Source of the DNA: Cordylochernes scorpioides
Lineage: Eukaryota > Arthropoda > Arachnida > Pseudoscorpiones > Chernetidae
DNA length: 64,000 nt
Direction: 5' to 3'
NCBI GenBank assembly: GCA_030710605.1
Contig: CP092870.1
Coordinates: 90,697,042-90,761,041 of the forward strand
Part shown: positions 20,620-29,828 of the stretch, in pieces
Position numbering within the stretch: position 1 is the first letter of the stretch
How the letters are laid out: each line of letters begins with the position of its first letter
Made by a program: the position numbers and the translations under genes
Notes under the pieces: model-generated
Seen by the model: only the letters and a program-made list of their open reading frames with translations
What the model was told of the DNA's origin: nothing
Databases searched by the model: none

Positions 20620-20800
20620 GTATTTATTAATTTTATTATTTTTATTAACAGAGTGTTCATTTTTATGTTTATATTTTGCTACTCTGTAAATTTCCCTCGT
20701 GGCTTATCTTTTGTTTACCATTCATAGTTTGTTCTTGCCTGAAGTAAATTGTTATCTCATCCCGAAGTTGGTCTTCCCTAATTTTCCACGTGGCAATATT
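20620..20800 (-). repeat. Repeat R, inverted copy
   Basis: Reverse complement of 17850-18028: TTTCCCTCGTGGCTTATC, CCATTCATAGTTTGTTCTTG, CTAATTTTCCACGTGGCAAT. Confidence 0.65.
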
Positions 20801-20925
20801 GTAAAGTTTTTCTGCATGGATAAATTCCTATACTTAGAAGAGAAACTTGACTAAGTTAAGTGACAGGGATGATATAGACTTAACGGCCTTTGCATCCACT
20901 TTTTTGACCCTGTGCAAATTTCAGA

Positions 20926-21162
20926 TCTACTTATATAATTGCCTTATTCTGTCTGTGTGAAGTTCACGGATAGATTTTGGTCAGAATGGATAAAATAAAA
21001 AAAGTGTCAAGGGATGGGAATCGAACCCATGACCTTCCGCTTACCGGGCAGATGCCATGACCAGTAGGCCACATGACCACAATTTATAATTGTAACAAAT
21101 AGTATTTGAATCAAAACATTCAATCGGGTAAAACACGGGCGTTGCCCGGGTCATTCGGCTAG
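20926..21162 (+). mobile_element. Helitron-like element with tRNA-like unit
   Basis: 237 bp. Begins TCTACTTATATAATTGCC after an A (20925) and ends with hairpin ACGGGC-GTT-GCCCGGG (one mismatch), ten bases, then CTAG (21159-21162) before a T. Those are the Helitron hallmarks: 5' TC, 3' hairpin plus CTRR, insertion between A and T. Non-autonomous; no Rep/helicase sequence. The same ends occur at 23656-24321, and the same 3' end at 22706-23005. Confidence 0.7.
21005..21077 (-). pseudogene. tRNA-like Pol III unit inside Helitron
   Basis: 73 nt. Minus strand: A-box region GTGGCCTACTGGTCATGG, anticodon stem TCTGC/GCGGA around loop CCGGTAA, T arm ATGGG-TTCGATT-CCCAT (perfect 5 bp), 3' acceptor CCTTGAC, then seven T residues. 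If the loop is read as seven bases the anticodon is GGT, but position 33 is C instead of the near-universal U. Looks like a captured tRNA gene or tRNA-derived SINE head. The matching copy at 24019-24092 argues it travels with the element. Confidence 0.6.
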
Positions 21163-21179
21163 TATAATATAATTAATTA

Positions 21180-21370
21180 AGACATCTCTTTATCGTGCAA
21201 CTGAAATTAACTGATGGCTGACGCCATCTATTGGAATAAATATCAACAATTCGTTGATTTTTAATTATTCCAGAATTGGCCAAACACCCATTCTTGATTA
21301 ATCAAGAAAATCTAAACACGGACGCGTTTCTGGCTGTTGGCCCTCGTCAGCGTGGTGTAAGCTGTACCTC
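21180..21370 (-). repeat. PLE-type repeat with hammerhead
   Basis: TTTATCGTGCAACTGAAATTAACTGATGGC and GCCATCTATTGGAATAAATATCAAC arms lead into the hammerhead motif at 21315-21356 on the minus strand. Order and orientation match the reverse of 19660-19880. Confidence 0.6.
21315..21356 (-). ncRNA. Hammerhead ribozyme motif
   Basis: Minus strand: stem I CCACG, core CTGACGA (21350-21344), stem II GGGC-CAACA-GCCA (three good pairs plus a basal G/A mismatch), GAAA (21330-21327), self-complementary ACGCGT, cleavage base C (21321), then CGTG pairing back to CACG. All core positions fit CUGANGA...GAAA...UH, with cleavage triplet GUC. Confidence 0.7.
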
Positions 21371-21419
21371 AACGACCAAAAAAACTGGTCAATCAGGCAT
21401 CTAGAAAAATCATGAAACG

Positions 21420-21850
21420 GGTAGTTAAGGCCAGAAGTGCATCAGGACGCTAAACAATGTGAAAAAATAATAAAATGGAAATTGTACTGGCGATATTTGA
21501 ATCTGCGGGAAAACTCAATAACCTGGCTCTGCAAGGTTACATGAGGCAATGGTTGAGGCAGCATAGTGAAGAAAGTCTATGCTACAGTAAGGACAACAAG
21601 TCTCCAGCCGGCCAAGCAAACACTTCAGTCTCTCCTTTGTCTCACTCATTCTGACAGCTCCAAACAACGTGGGGGTTTGACCCTCCCCCTTACCACATCA
21701 CAATCCCCCCCCTTCGAACCCCTCACTTCTAAGAACATCCCCCTAAATCTCTTTGTTTCACCTTAACCCTTGTATTGGACAACTCACGCAGCCATGGCTT
21801 ATGAGAGGTTAAAATGATATAATCAAAAATACGTATAGATGTGGCGTCTA
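21420..21850. other. Moderate-GC segment, no gene recognised
   Basis: 21480-21790 is unusually balanced in composition and has proline-rich short frames (66 codons from 21566). No motif known to me. It could be a decayed retroelement or a fragment of host sequence. Confidence 0.3.
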
Positions 21851-22180
21851 GATTGAATGTCTATTTTGAAGGGAGAGATGACCATTATTTTTATAGATAT
21901 ATTTCCTCATGGCAAAATCTCCATCTGTATTTGGGCTATAGATTTGGTCCAGCCACTTTGCCAGCTAAACAATTATTTGACGGATTGTGAAGATTCCATT
22001 TAATCCCTTGTGGAACTCGTGGAATAAAATCCTCTCGATACCATGGTCTCTAGATGGACGTTTCTCAGTTTGCCAAAGCTGCTGTTGTGGCTTTGTCACC
22101 GAACCGAGGCCGCTAATTTGTGGCGACGGTCAATAGATGGCGTAGAGTTTTGACGTCTATTTTGACAGAAGAGCTGACCT
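21850..22180 (+). repeat. PLE-type repeat, ribozyme core deleted
   Basis: CCATGGTCTCTAGATGGACG (about 22042), CAGTTTGCCAAAGCTG, GGCTTTGTCACCGAACCGAG and GGCGACGGTCAATAGATGGC match the right arm at 51421-51520. The sequence 5' of CCATGGTC is unrelated, so CTGACGA and stem II are gone. Confidence 0.6.
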
Positions 22181-22232
22181 TTATTTTTATTTTAAAATAC
22201 GCAGTACAGAAACACCTCATTATAACCATGTA

Positions 22233-22443
22233 CAGTAAAACCTCGCTATAGCTAACTCTCTCTCTCTTTCTGGGAGTAGAGTTTAGCTTCACTATAGCTA
22301 TGTAAAGTAAAACCTCGCTAAAACGAACCAGGGATATAGCGAACCTTTCCTTATAACAAACCTGAAATAACCTATTTTTATTTTAAATTTTTATGAACCA
22401 AAAGTTCAATCCTATTGGGGTTCGCTAAAGCAAGATTTTACTG
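22233..22443 (+). mobile_element. M1 MITE, rearranged left end
   Basis: CAGTAAAACCTCGCTATAGC starts a short inverse piece, then a second start (AAGTAAAACCTCGCTAAAAC, about 22306) leads a forward copy to GCAAGATTTTACTG. A 5'-end duplication like that at 14004-14398 but with a shorter unit. Confidence 0.65.
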
Positions 22444-22610
22444 TACACACAACAATTATATTTTCAAAACGTTTTGGAATCTCTTCTTTTACAAAGGATA
22501 AATTTTGATAAGAAAGAACGTTGTTTTTTGTGCAAATTTCTAATAGATTTTGGATTAATATTTGAATATCTGGATGGTTTATGATATCTATATACGGGCA
22601 TATATATATA

Positions 22611-23074
22611 CAGTAAAACCCCTCTATAGCCAACAACAATGGAACTGGACCTTTGGTTCACTATAGCCATGGTTCATTATAGCCATAGTTTACTGTATTA
22701 TAAAATTAGCCAAATGACCCGGGCAACGCCCGTGTTTTACCCGATTGAATGTTTTGATTCAAATACTATTTGTTACAATTCTAAATTGGCGCCTTAATTA
22801 ATTGCATATGTTAGTTAATAACTATAGCCTACCGCCCGCCATGCGCGCGCACAGGGAAGTCACGTGCTCGCCGGCAGCCAACGGGCGCGCGCCGCCGGCA
22901 GGGGGGGGGGGGGCAAAGGTGGCGTGACCGTAGCCAACCAATAAAAGCAAACGGTGACAGAGTCGGCTGATTGATTAGGAAAGACGCTCGTAACTGTATA
23001 TAGAATGGGGATTATTTCAGGTTCGTTATAAGGGAAGGTTCGCTATATCCCTGGTTCTTTTTAGCGAGGTTTCA
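22611..23074 (-). mobile_element. M1 MITE interrupted by Helitron-like element
   Basis: The left half 22611-22705 (CAGTAAAACCCCTCTATAGC to GTATTATAAAA) and right half 23006-23074 (TGGGGATTATTTCAGG to TTAGCGAGGTTTCAC) are one M1 copy when joined. The insertion lies inside the family's TATAAAATGGGG word. Confidence 0.8.
22706..23005 (-). mobile_element. GC-rich Helitron-like element
   Basis: 300 bp on the minus strand: ends ACGGGC-GTT-GCCCGGG hairpin, TCATTTGGCTAA, followed by T; starts near TCTATATACAGTTACGAGCG. The terminal 95 bp (TTGATTCAAATACTATTTG, AAATTGGCGCC) is shared with the other two Helitron-like elements. The interior 22830-22920 is strongly GC-rich (GCGCGCGCACAGGG, CGCGCGCCGCCGGC, then a G run), very unlike the surroundings, and suggests captured foreign or host sequence. 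Confidence 0.65.
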
Positions 23075-23429
23075 CCCAATACTCAACGATATGGAGAATA
23101 AACACTACTGTAAAATCTTTCTTCAGAATTACTCTCTCCGAGAAGTGTACATAACGTCCTGCCGTTAAATTACAAACACATTAAGTAATAATGTAATGAA
23201 AGGTCATCTCTCTCCTTATAGAACAACTAAATCTTGCTGATGACTTACTGCCATCTATCGGAATATATGTTGAATATTAGTGTATTAGCCTCTCGCACTT
23301 GTGACGGTTGGATTTGAGAATATATACAACATATATAAATGTATATCAACAACAATAACCAGCCACACGTGTATATCTGAACCTAATACTAAACATGTTC
23401 ATAAATACATATTTAGAGTTTTAAATTAA
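23075..23429. other. No gene seen
   Basis: Contains a short PLE-type arm (CTTGCTGATGACTTACTGCC near 23230). Otherwise no signal. Confidence 0.4.
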
Positions 23430-23637
23430 AAAACACAAAACTCAAGGAAGTTTTACCATTTAGCATGTATATCAGGATTCAGACAATAACTCTGAAAGAT
23501 ATTACAGTGACCTTTATTGAAGACACACGAGATAACCAAGTGTGAACAAAATTTCCTCTCTCTCTCCTCCAAAAAAAAAAAAAAAGATGATCGGCGACAT
23601 CAAAAACTTTCCACTTACTTATGTTTTTCCATGAGCG
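23430..23637 (-). mobile_element. M4 MITE copy
   Basis: CACAAAACTCAAGGAAG, GCATGTATATCAGGATTCAG, TGACCTTTATTGAAGACACA, then TTTTTCCATGAGCG at the right. The outermost bases of the left terminus have diverged. Confidence 0.7.
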
Positions 23638-23655
23638 GGTATATATATATATATA

Positions 23656-24321
23656 CTAGACGAATGGCCCGGGCAACGCCCGGGTTTTACCCGAGTGCGT
23701 ATATATCTTTAAAACGTTTTAATTCAAATACTATTCGTTACAATTATAAATTGGCGCCATGGATGTCACTCTTTTGAAACGTCCCGTTCCAAACTGTGTG
23801 TTTTTAAAATGTTTTAATTAAAATACTATTCGTTACAATTATAAATTGGCGCCAATTTGTTTTTATACAACTTTATACAAATTTATTTTTATTCAAATAT
23901 TAGTGCTTTATAATGGCTATCTCCTTGATGTTACCAATTTAAAAGTTTATTTTCTAATTTTTGATTGTATAAGAAACATATTTTCATTTAAGTATTGTAC
24001 TTTATGAACGAAAAATATGTCCAGGGTAGCCTAGTGGTCATGGCATCTGCCCGGTAAGCGGAAGGTCGTGGGTTCGATTCCCATCCCTTGACACTTTTTT
24101 TATTTTATCCATTCTGACCAAAATCTATCCGTGAACTTCACACAGTGAACTTCACACAGACAGAATAAGGCAATTATATAATTTGATTATTAATAATAAT
24201 TATTATCATTAGATAATGATAATGATCATAATGATGATGCGCGCGTTGATGACCAAAATCTATCCGTGAACTTCACACAGTGAACTTCACACAGACAGAA
24301 TAAGGCAATTATATAAGTAGA
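23656..24321 (-). mobile_element. Helitron-like element with duplicated interior and tRNA-like unit
   Basis: 666 bp, inserted in a TA microsatellite. On the minus strand it begins TCTACTTATATAATTGCC (from 24321) and ends with CCCGGGC-GTT-GCCCGGG, CCATTCGT, CTAG (23656) before T. Two internal duplications: TTAATTCAAATACTATTCG/ TTACAATTATAAATTGGCGCC (about 23712-23758 and 23812-23853), and the end block with GACCAAAATCTATCCGTG (24116-24183 and 24250-24315). Confidence 0.7.
24019..24092 (+). pseudogene. tRNA-like Pol III unit inside Helitron
   Basis: 74 nt: acceptor GTCCAGG/CCTTGAC (six of seven pairs), A box TAGCCTAGTGG matching TRGYNNARNGG, anticodon stem TCTGC/GCGGA with loop CCGGTAA, T arm GTGGG-TTCGATT-CCCAT, B box GTTCGATTC, then T7 starting at 24095. 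All elements for Pol III transcription are present. No encoded CCA; C at position 33 argues against a working tRNA. Confidence 0.65.
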
Positions 24322-24338
24322 TATATATATATCAAGAA

Positions 24339-24656
24339 AATGCAACCAATGTAATTTACAAAATTCCCTGCCAAACATGTCAAGCTACATACATTGGAGA
24401 AACAGGTAAATCACTTAAAGATCGTATAAATCAACATAAAGCAGCTTTAAAAAACTACAAACCTTTATCCCTACTAGTTGACCACTCCCTTAACAATAGC
24501 CATGTACCAGATTTCAAACAGGCCACAATTATATACAGAAATATAACAGAAAAGCATTGTAGACTGTTTTTAGAAAGTTGGGCTTCTGCCGAAGATAAAC
24601 ACAGTATAAACAGAAAAATTGATTTCCCAGAGGTTTATAAAGAATTCATATCTTAA
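24339..24656 (+). pseudogene. GIY-YIG endonuclease domain, Penelope-like element fragment
   Basis: About 105 codons ending in TAA at 24654-24656, open from just after the TAG at 24318. Near its start it reads NVIYKIPCQTCQATYIGETG followed by KSLKDRINQH, which is the GIY-YIG pattern (here VIY..YIG) with the C-x2-C insert and downstream R and H typical of the C-terminal nuclease of Penelope-like retroelements. The catalytic Tyr, Arg and a later Glu (LFLESW) are visible. The nuclease would nick the target DNA for priming. The reverse transcriptase that should lie upstream is absent: sequence is replaced at a TA run by the Helitron-like element. 5'-truncated remnant, frame intact over the part that remains. 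Confidence 0.8.
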
Positions 24657-25048
24657 TTATTTGTAAATAACTATGTATATACTTTTAATTTACTTATTTA
24701 TTTTTCTTTCAAAATTTTTATTAATTTGTAATTAATATGTATATAAACAATCATTTACAATTACACTGTTGTATATAAATCTCTCTATCTTTCATAGATA
24801 AAAGAATAATCTATAATATTGGATATAATTATTAGCTGTATATAAACTGAATACAATAGTTAAATCAAGGATACAATTCTTTCATTGGCCTTGTAGAACG
24901 AGAGTGGTGTACGCGCGTGCGCGCATGTTCTAGTGAAAAACACAAACATCCTCGATAAAGAGAGGCGAGTTGCCCCTCGAAATATTGGAACAATAAAATA
25001 ATTTGAAATCCAATATATGCATCTTTTTTAAATATATATATATATATA
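24657..25048 (+). repeat. Probable Penelope-like 3' region with hairpin
   Basis: AT-rich tail, then CCTCGATAAAGAGAGGCGAGTTGCCCCTCGAAATATTGG (24950-24990), a hammerhead-like hairpin with GAA-ATAT-T at its end. The same CGATAAAG-hairpin-CGAAATATTG pattern recurs at 27565-27605 (minus), 37200-37235 and 56020-56050. Ends in a TA run that hosts the Tigger element. Confidence 0.55.
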
Positions 25049-25050
25049 TA

Positions 25051-27518
25051 CAGTAGAACTCCTCAAATTCGGAAATTCTGAAATTCGGAAAGTATTGTAA
25101 TGTTTTTTTTACATACAAAAAATCAATTTTCACATGCTTTTATTTTGTTGATATTTCAACATTATTTTATTTTATTTTATTTTATTTACTTTTACTTTTG
25201 CTTTGCTTTTATTTTATTTTATTTAATTTTTATTAGTAATTTATTTTTAATTTAAGTGTTTAATTAATTTACTTTTACCGATTATTTATAATCGCTAATT
25301 AGGGGTTTATCCCCCTTTTTTAAAAGTTTAAATAAATCAACAGTTTCATTTGACCTTTGTGCTTAGTTTAGGATATTGTCCAATAAGAAGGCAGCATTAT
25401 TACGTCATAAGCCATTCACGCATTTTTTATTGCAAAGTTGATTCACCTAAAGTTCAAATTATCAAACATTTTCAGACATTGTAAGTTTCAAATTCTTTTA
25501 TTCAACTCTCAATTTTTTGCATTTACAAGTTTGTTCTTCAACAAAATGGCATCCAAAGAGGAGCGGCAAAAACGAGGCAAGTACCGAATTCTTAAGCTGG
25601 TGACATTAAAAAAGGATTAAGCTATACAACGATAATGCAAAAGTATAAAATATCTAAGACAACTGTTTATGATATAAAAAAGTCTGAGCTTAAACTTACA
25701 AAGTTTGTTGATTCTACCGAAAAAGATGTCAAAAAGTTTTCTCAAGTAAAAAATCCGTTATACGAAAATGTTGATAAAGCAGTTAACATCTGGTACGAAA
25801 GTCAGAGATTATCAGGGGTTCCTATTCGTGGTATTGAACTCCAAACAGCTGCCAGTCATTTTGCATCAAAATTGAATAATCCCACTTTTAAAGCTAGTGG
25901 TGGATGGTTGTCACGATACAGAGCCAGACATAATTTGAAAAATAAAAAAGTTGTCGGGGAAGCATTGAGTGCTGACGAAGATGCAGCTAATCGCTTTAAA
26001 GATGATTTTCACAAACTAATGACTGACGAAAAGTATGAACAGTTCCAAATTTATAATGCTGACGAAACAAGAGTTTACTGGAAGTCATTACCCGATAATT
26101 CTCAAGTCAAAAATGCAAACAGCGCTAGTGGTCATAAGCAATCCAAAGATCGACTCTCTGTTTTACTTTGTGCAAATGCAGACGATTCACATAAAAATGT
26201 TTTGGCTGTTGTTGGAAAATCAAAACGTCCAAGAGCAATCAAAAACATCATTGATCGATTGCCTGTCCATTACTATTCTTCACACAAGGCTTGGTTTAAT
26301 CAAAGCATTTTTAGTGAATGGTTTTTTTAAACGGTTCATAAACGAAGTTCGCAATTTTCAAGAAAATAAGTTAAGAGTTGCTCCAGATCAAGTAAAAGCA
26401 TTACTACTAGTTGACAATTCTCCTGCTCATCCAACAGAGCTGATCAGTAATGACGGCAACATTAAATGCAAGTTTTTACCACCTAATACAACATCTGTAT
26501 TGCAGCCTATGGACCAGGGAGTTATTGTTGCCTTTAAAAGGTTGTATAAACGAAGACAGTTAGAAAGTTGTTTAGTATTTTCAAGTGATGCAGATCAGCC
26601 AAATAACTCTGTGGGTGAACAAACTTTTTCTAATTTTAAAAAGTACGACATCAAGAAAGCGATATTCAATTTTGGAAATTCTTGGGATGAATTAAAATCT
26701 TCTACAATAAGAAATGGATGGAAGATTTTGCTTGAACACAAAAATAATTCAGATTTGGAAACAGCAGGTGATGCATTACAATTATCCGAGGATGAATCTG
26801 ATGAAGATGAACAAGAAATTAGACGGCTGGAGCAATTATTTCAAAGAGCTAGAATTGAAGTAAATCAAGAAAGCATTAATGAATGGATCGATATAGACCT
26901 TGATGATCCAGGTCACAATGTTCTTAGCAATGATGATATAGTTGAAGCTGTTTTGAGTGAAAAAATGGAAATCAGCAGTTCTGATGATAGTTCCTCAACT
27001 TCTGAAGACAGTTTGGAGCCGGATGTTCCCAGATGCGAAGCGTTGAAAAGTTTGGATGTTGCATTAAAATATTTGGAAAAGCGCACTGAACCAGAAATGC
27101 TTGCAAGCTACAACACCATCAATAGTCTTCGAACTATGCTTATGAGAGAAGAAGAAGCTTTGTTAAACAAGCCAAAGAAACAGACAACAATCAGCAACTT
27201 CTTTGCCAAGCCATAACTTACTTGGCCATCAATTGCATTACATACATAATAAAATATTTTACTATTTTTCATCGGTTTCATGCTCAAAACTCATAAAAGT
27301 CAAGGAACATTTGATTAAAAATCGTAATTAAAATTATGTAATGTACATATAATATTCAACCTAAAATTGTTCATATGCTTCAAAATCTTTTTCTCAGTCA
27401 TCTAAATGCCTATTTATGCCACATAAATATTCACAAATCTAACTCTCTCAAATTCGGAAAATCCTCAAATTCGGAATACCTTGCGCCCCAAGCTTTCCGA
27501 ATTTGAGGAGTTCTACTG
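25051..27518 (+). mobile_element. Tigger/pogo-type DNA transposon, almost intact
   Basis: 2468 bp with TA duplications at 25049-25050 and 27519-27520. The terminal inverted repeats are identical over 25 bp, beginning CAGTAGAACTCCTCAAATTC. Subterminal copies of AAATTCGGAAA follow on both sides (25081 on; 27443-27505), probable transposase binding sites. One transposase gene inside. The perfect termini and few coding lesions indicate a recent insertion, into the TA run at the end of a Penelope-like fragment. Confidence 0.92.
25546..27216 (+). pseudogene. Tigger/pogo transposase (DDE), two frameshifts
   Basis: Start ATG at 25546 (MASKEERQKRGKYRIL). The N-terminal helix-turn-helix continues in another frame after a one-base loss near 25600 (GDIKKGLSYTTIMQKYKISK, then TTVYDIKKSE). 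A CENP-B-type DNA-binding region follows (AAVNIW-like 'AVNIWYESQRLSGVPIRG', 'GGWLSRYRARHNL'). The DDE catalytic domain has D1 in YNADETRVYW (codon 26061), D2 in LLLVDNSPAHP (26413) and D3 in VLQPMDQGVI (26512), spacing D2-32-D3. A second frameshift lies in the T7 run at 26323-26329, where one T too many separates SEWFF from KRFINEV. The C-terminal third is acidic and ends KQTTISNFFAKP, with QTTISNFF matching a PCNA-interacting (PIP) box; pogo transposase is known to bind PCNA through such a motif. With both lesions ignored the protein would be about 555 residues, normal for Tigger. Acts in the nucleus on its own terminal repeats. Confidence 0.9.
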
Positions 27519-27539
27519 TATATATATTAGATAATAAAA

Positions 27540-27790
27540 AGGCATATATTGGATTTAATAAAAGATTTATTTTGTCAATATTTCGGTTGGCTGAACGCCA
27601 ACCTTTATCGAGGCATTACATCTTTGTATACACAAACTCAGCGCCACATAGCCTTTTTATTATCTAATGAATTAAATATGGATTGCTCTATTTTCAAATA
27701 TATATTTTTTTTTCAAAGTAAACGGTCAGTTTGTATATTTTTTTGATAGATGGCAGTGTGCCATGAGTTACACTCAGTTGCAGCATCAGG
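27540..27790 (-). repeat. PLE-type hairpin and arm
   Basis: Minus strand of 27565-27605: CTCGATAAAGGTTGGCGTTC, AGCCAACCGAAATATTG, a hairpin of the same design as at 24950. Followed at 27745-27790 by GATAGATGGCAGTGTGCCAT and a TTGCAGCATCAGG arm. Confidence 0.5.
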
Positions 27791-27799
27791 AATTTCCGT

Positions 27800-28260
27800 C
27801 TTTCATTAATTTAGCATCTTTATCCACTTTTTCTCTACTTTAAACTCTTTTCAAAAATTTAAAAACCCGTCAAGTAAAATCATGTCAAATTTAAACAAGA
27901 AAATATAGTTAGGGGCTAAAATAGTCACACTTATGTTATATTTATTAGCTATTAAAAAAATGATATCTGAATATATTTATTTAACATTTAAAATTTATGT
28001 TTATTTTATGCATTAATTCAGACACCTGAAATACCGTTATATTTAAAATTAACTCAACAATTTATTTGGAAATATTGAATATATTACTTTAAAAAATAAT
28101 TTATAACCTGTTTAGTTTATATACCCAAACACAATGTATAGAAATACCCAGAAAAATCTTATTTGATTTATATATATTTTTTATTAAATCGATTCATTAA
28201 ATTGAATGATCAAAATGTTTTAAAATATTAATTCGGCATATTTTATAAGTAACGCACAAT
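27800..28260. other. No gene seen
   Basis: AT-rich, stop-dense. Confidence 0.5.
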
Positions 28261-28269
28261 ATCCCGCAA

Positions 28270-28990
28270 AATTCATTATAGTTCACTGTATTATAAAATG
28301 GGGATTATTTCAGGTTTGTTATAAGGGAAGGTTCGCTATATACCTTGTTCGTTTTAGAGAGGTTTTACTTTACAGTGTAAAATCCCTCTATAGCCATGGT
28401 TCATTATAGCCATAGTTCACTATATTATAAAATGGGGATTGTTTCAGGTTTGTTATAAAGGAAGGTTTGCTATATCCCTGAGTTCGTTTTAGCGAGGTTT
28501 TACTTTACAGTGTAAAATCCCTCTATAACAAACCACAATAGGACTGAACGTGTGGTTTACTAAAGCCATGGTTTATTATATAGCCGTGGTTGACTGTATT
28601 ATAAAATAAAAATAAGGATCATTTTTCTGGTTCGTTATATAGGAAGATTTTATGTATCCCCGGTTTGTTTTAGCGAAGTTTTACTGTACAGTGTAAAAAC
28701 CTTCTATAGCAATGGTTCATTATAGACATAGTTCACTATATTATAAAATGGAGATTATTTCAGGTTCGTTATAAAGGAAGGTTCGCTATATACACTGTTT
28801 GTTTTAACGAGGTTTTACTGTACAATGTAAAACCCCTCTATAGCAAACCCCAATGGGACTGAATTTTGGTTTACTATAACCATGGTTCATTATAGCCATA
28901 GTTCACTCTATTATAAAATGGAGATTATTTCAGGTTCGATATAAAGAAAGGTTCGCTATATCCTATGCTCATTTTATCGATGTTTTACTG
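28270..28990 (-). repeat. Tandem array of five M1 MITE units
   Basis: Five inverse-orientation M1 units head to tail. Joints reading TTTTACT(G/T)TACAGTGTAAAA lie at 28373, 28507, 28689 and 28823; the array ends at 28990. The spacings are 134, 182, 134 and 167 bp: short units lack the GGACTGAAC..TGGTTTAC segment that the long ones keep. A short-long dimer amplified by unequal exchange fits the alternation. Confidence 0.8.
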
Positions 28991-28991
28991 T

Positions 28992-29400
28992 ATATACAAA
29001 AAGAGAACCCAAAACAGCATTCTATAAAAACTGGCTGTCTATTTAAATTAAACCAATTACACCGTTGACCCATCCATAGACAAAAGATATTAGAATTGAT
29101 CTTGCCTTAGGGCACTGAAACAAGAAGACCTAAGACACTTTTTGATGCCGGTGTAAAAAAAAAAACACAAATTGCTTCTGGTTTAAAATTTGCATTTGCC
29201 TAATTATCTCTGATTGAACTATCTTTTGGTGCGGAATTGATAGGAACTAAATAAATTTTAAATTGGATCTTTGGAACTTTGCTAGCGATGTGGAATTTTC
29301 TTTCTTTTTAATTGAAGTGTTCTCTCGAAATAAATGTAATTATCACATATATAGGTTGATAGATAAATTGTGTTGATCAAATGTTGTTTTTGACACATAT
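28992..29400. other. No gene seen
   Basis: No ORF or repeat family recognised. Confidence 0.45.
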
Positions 29401-29408
29401 ATAAACTA

Positions 29409-29504
29409 CAGTAAAACTTCTGTATTATAAAATATAAATGGAGATTATTTCAGGTTCGTTATAATGGAAGGTTCGCTATATCCTCACTTCGTTTTATAAC
29501 CGTT
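29409..29504 (-). mobile_element. M1 MITE, internally deleted
   Basis: CAGTAAAACTTCTGTATTAT jumps directly to the GGAGATTATTTCAGGTTCG block and ends ACTTCGTTTTATAAC, so the central 70 bp and the right tip are lost. Confidence 0.6.
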
Positions 29505-29667
29505 TTAGGTGTTATCAAAGATTTAGTATGTTTTTAACTTCTTAAAATATGAATTTTTTTCAGAATTTTTTGCTTTATGACTCATTTGAACATTATAATT
29601 GACATCCATTGTATGTTCGTATATATTTGCTTGTGTTTATAAATTTCTTGATATATTCAATTAAGTA

Positions 29668-29828
29668 CAGTAAAATCGGCTATAGCGAACCCCAATGGGA
29701 CTGAACATTTGGTTCATTATAGCCATGGTTTATTATAGCCATAGTTTACTGTATTATAAACACATTATCCTTTTCCATTCCATTCTCCATCATCATTATC
29801 CCCAATTCGTTTCGGCGAGGTTTTACTG
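29668..29828 (-). mobile_element. M1 MITE copy, altered core
   Basis: CAGTAAAATCGGCTATAGCG to GGCGAGGTTTTACTG. The block between GTATTATAAA and CCAATTCG is replaced by unrelated TTCCATTCTCCATCATCATT. Confidence 0.7.

Noticed and set aside
21566-21766. 66-codon ORF in a GC-richer patch as a host exon
   Set aside because: No splice context or recognisable domain; proline-rich low-information sequence.
24019-24092. Functional tRNA gene
   Set aside because: Good fold and Pol III boxes, but C at position 33, a mismatch in the acceptor, and presence inside a repeated mobile element argue for a tRNA-derived unit.
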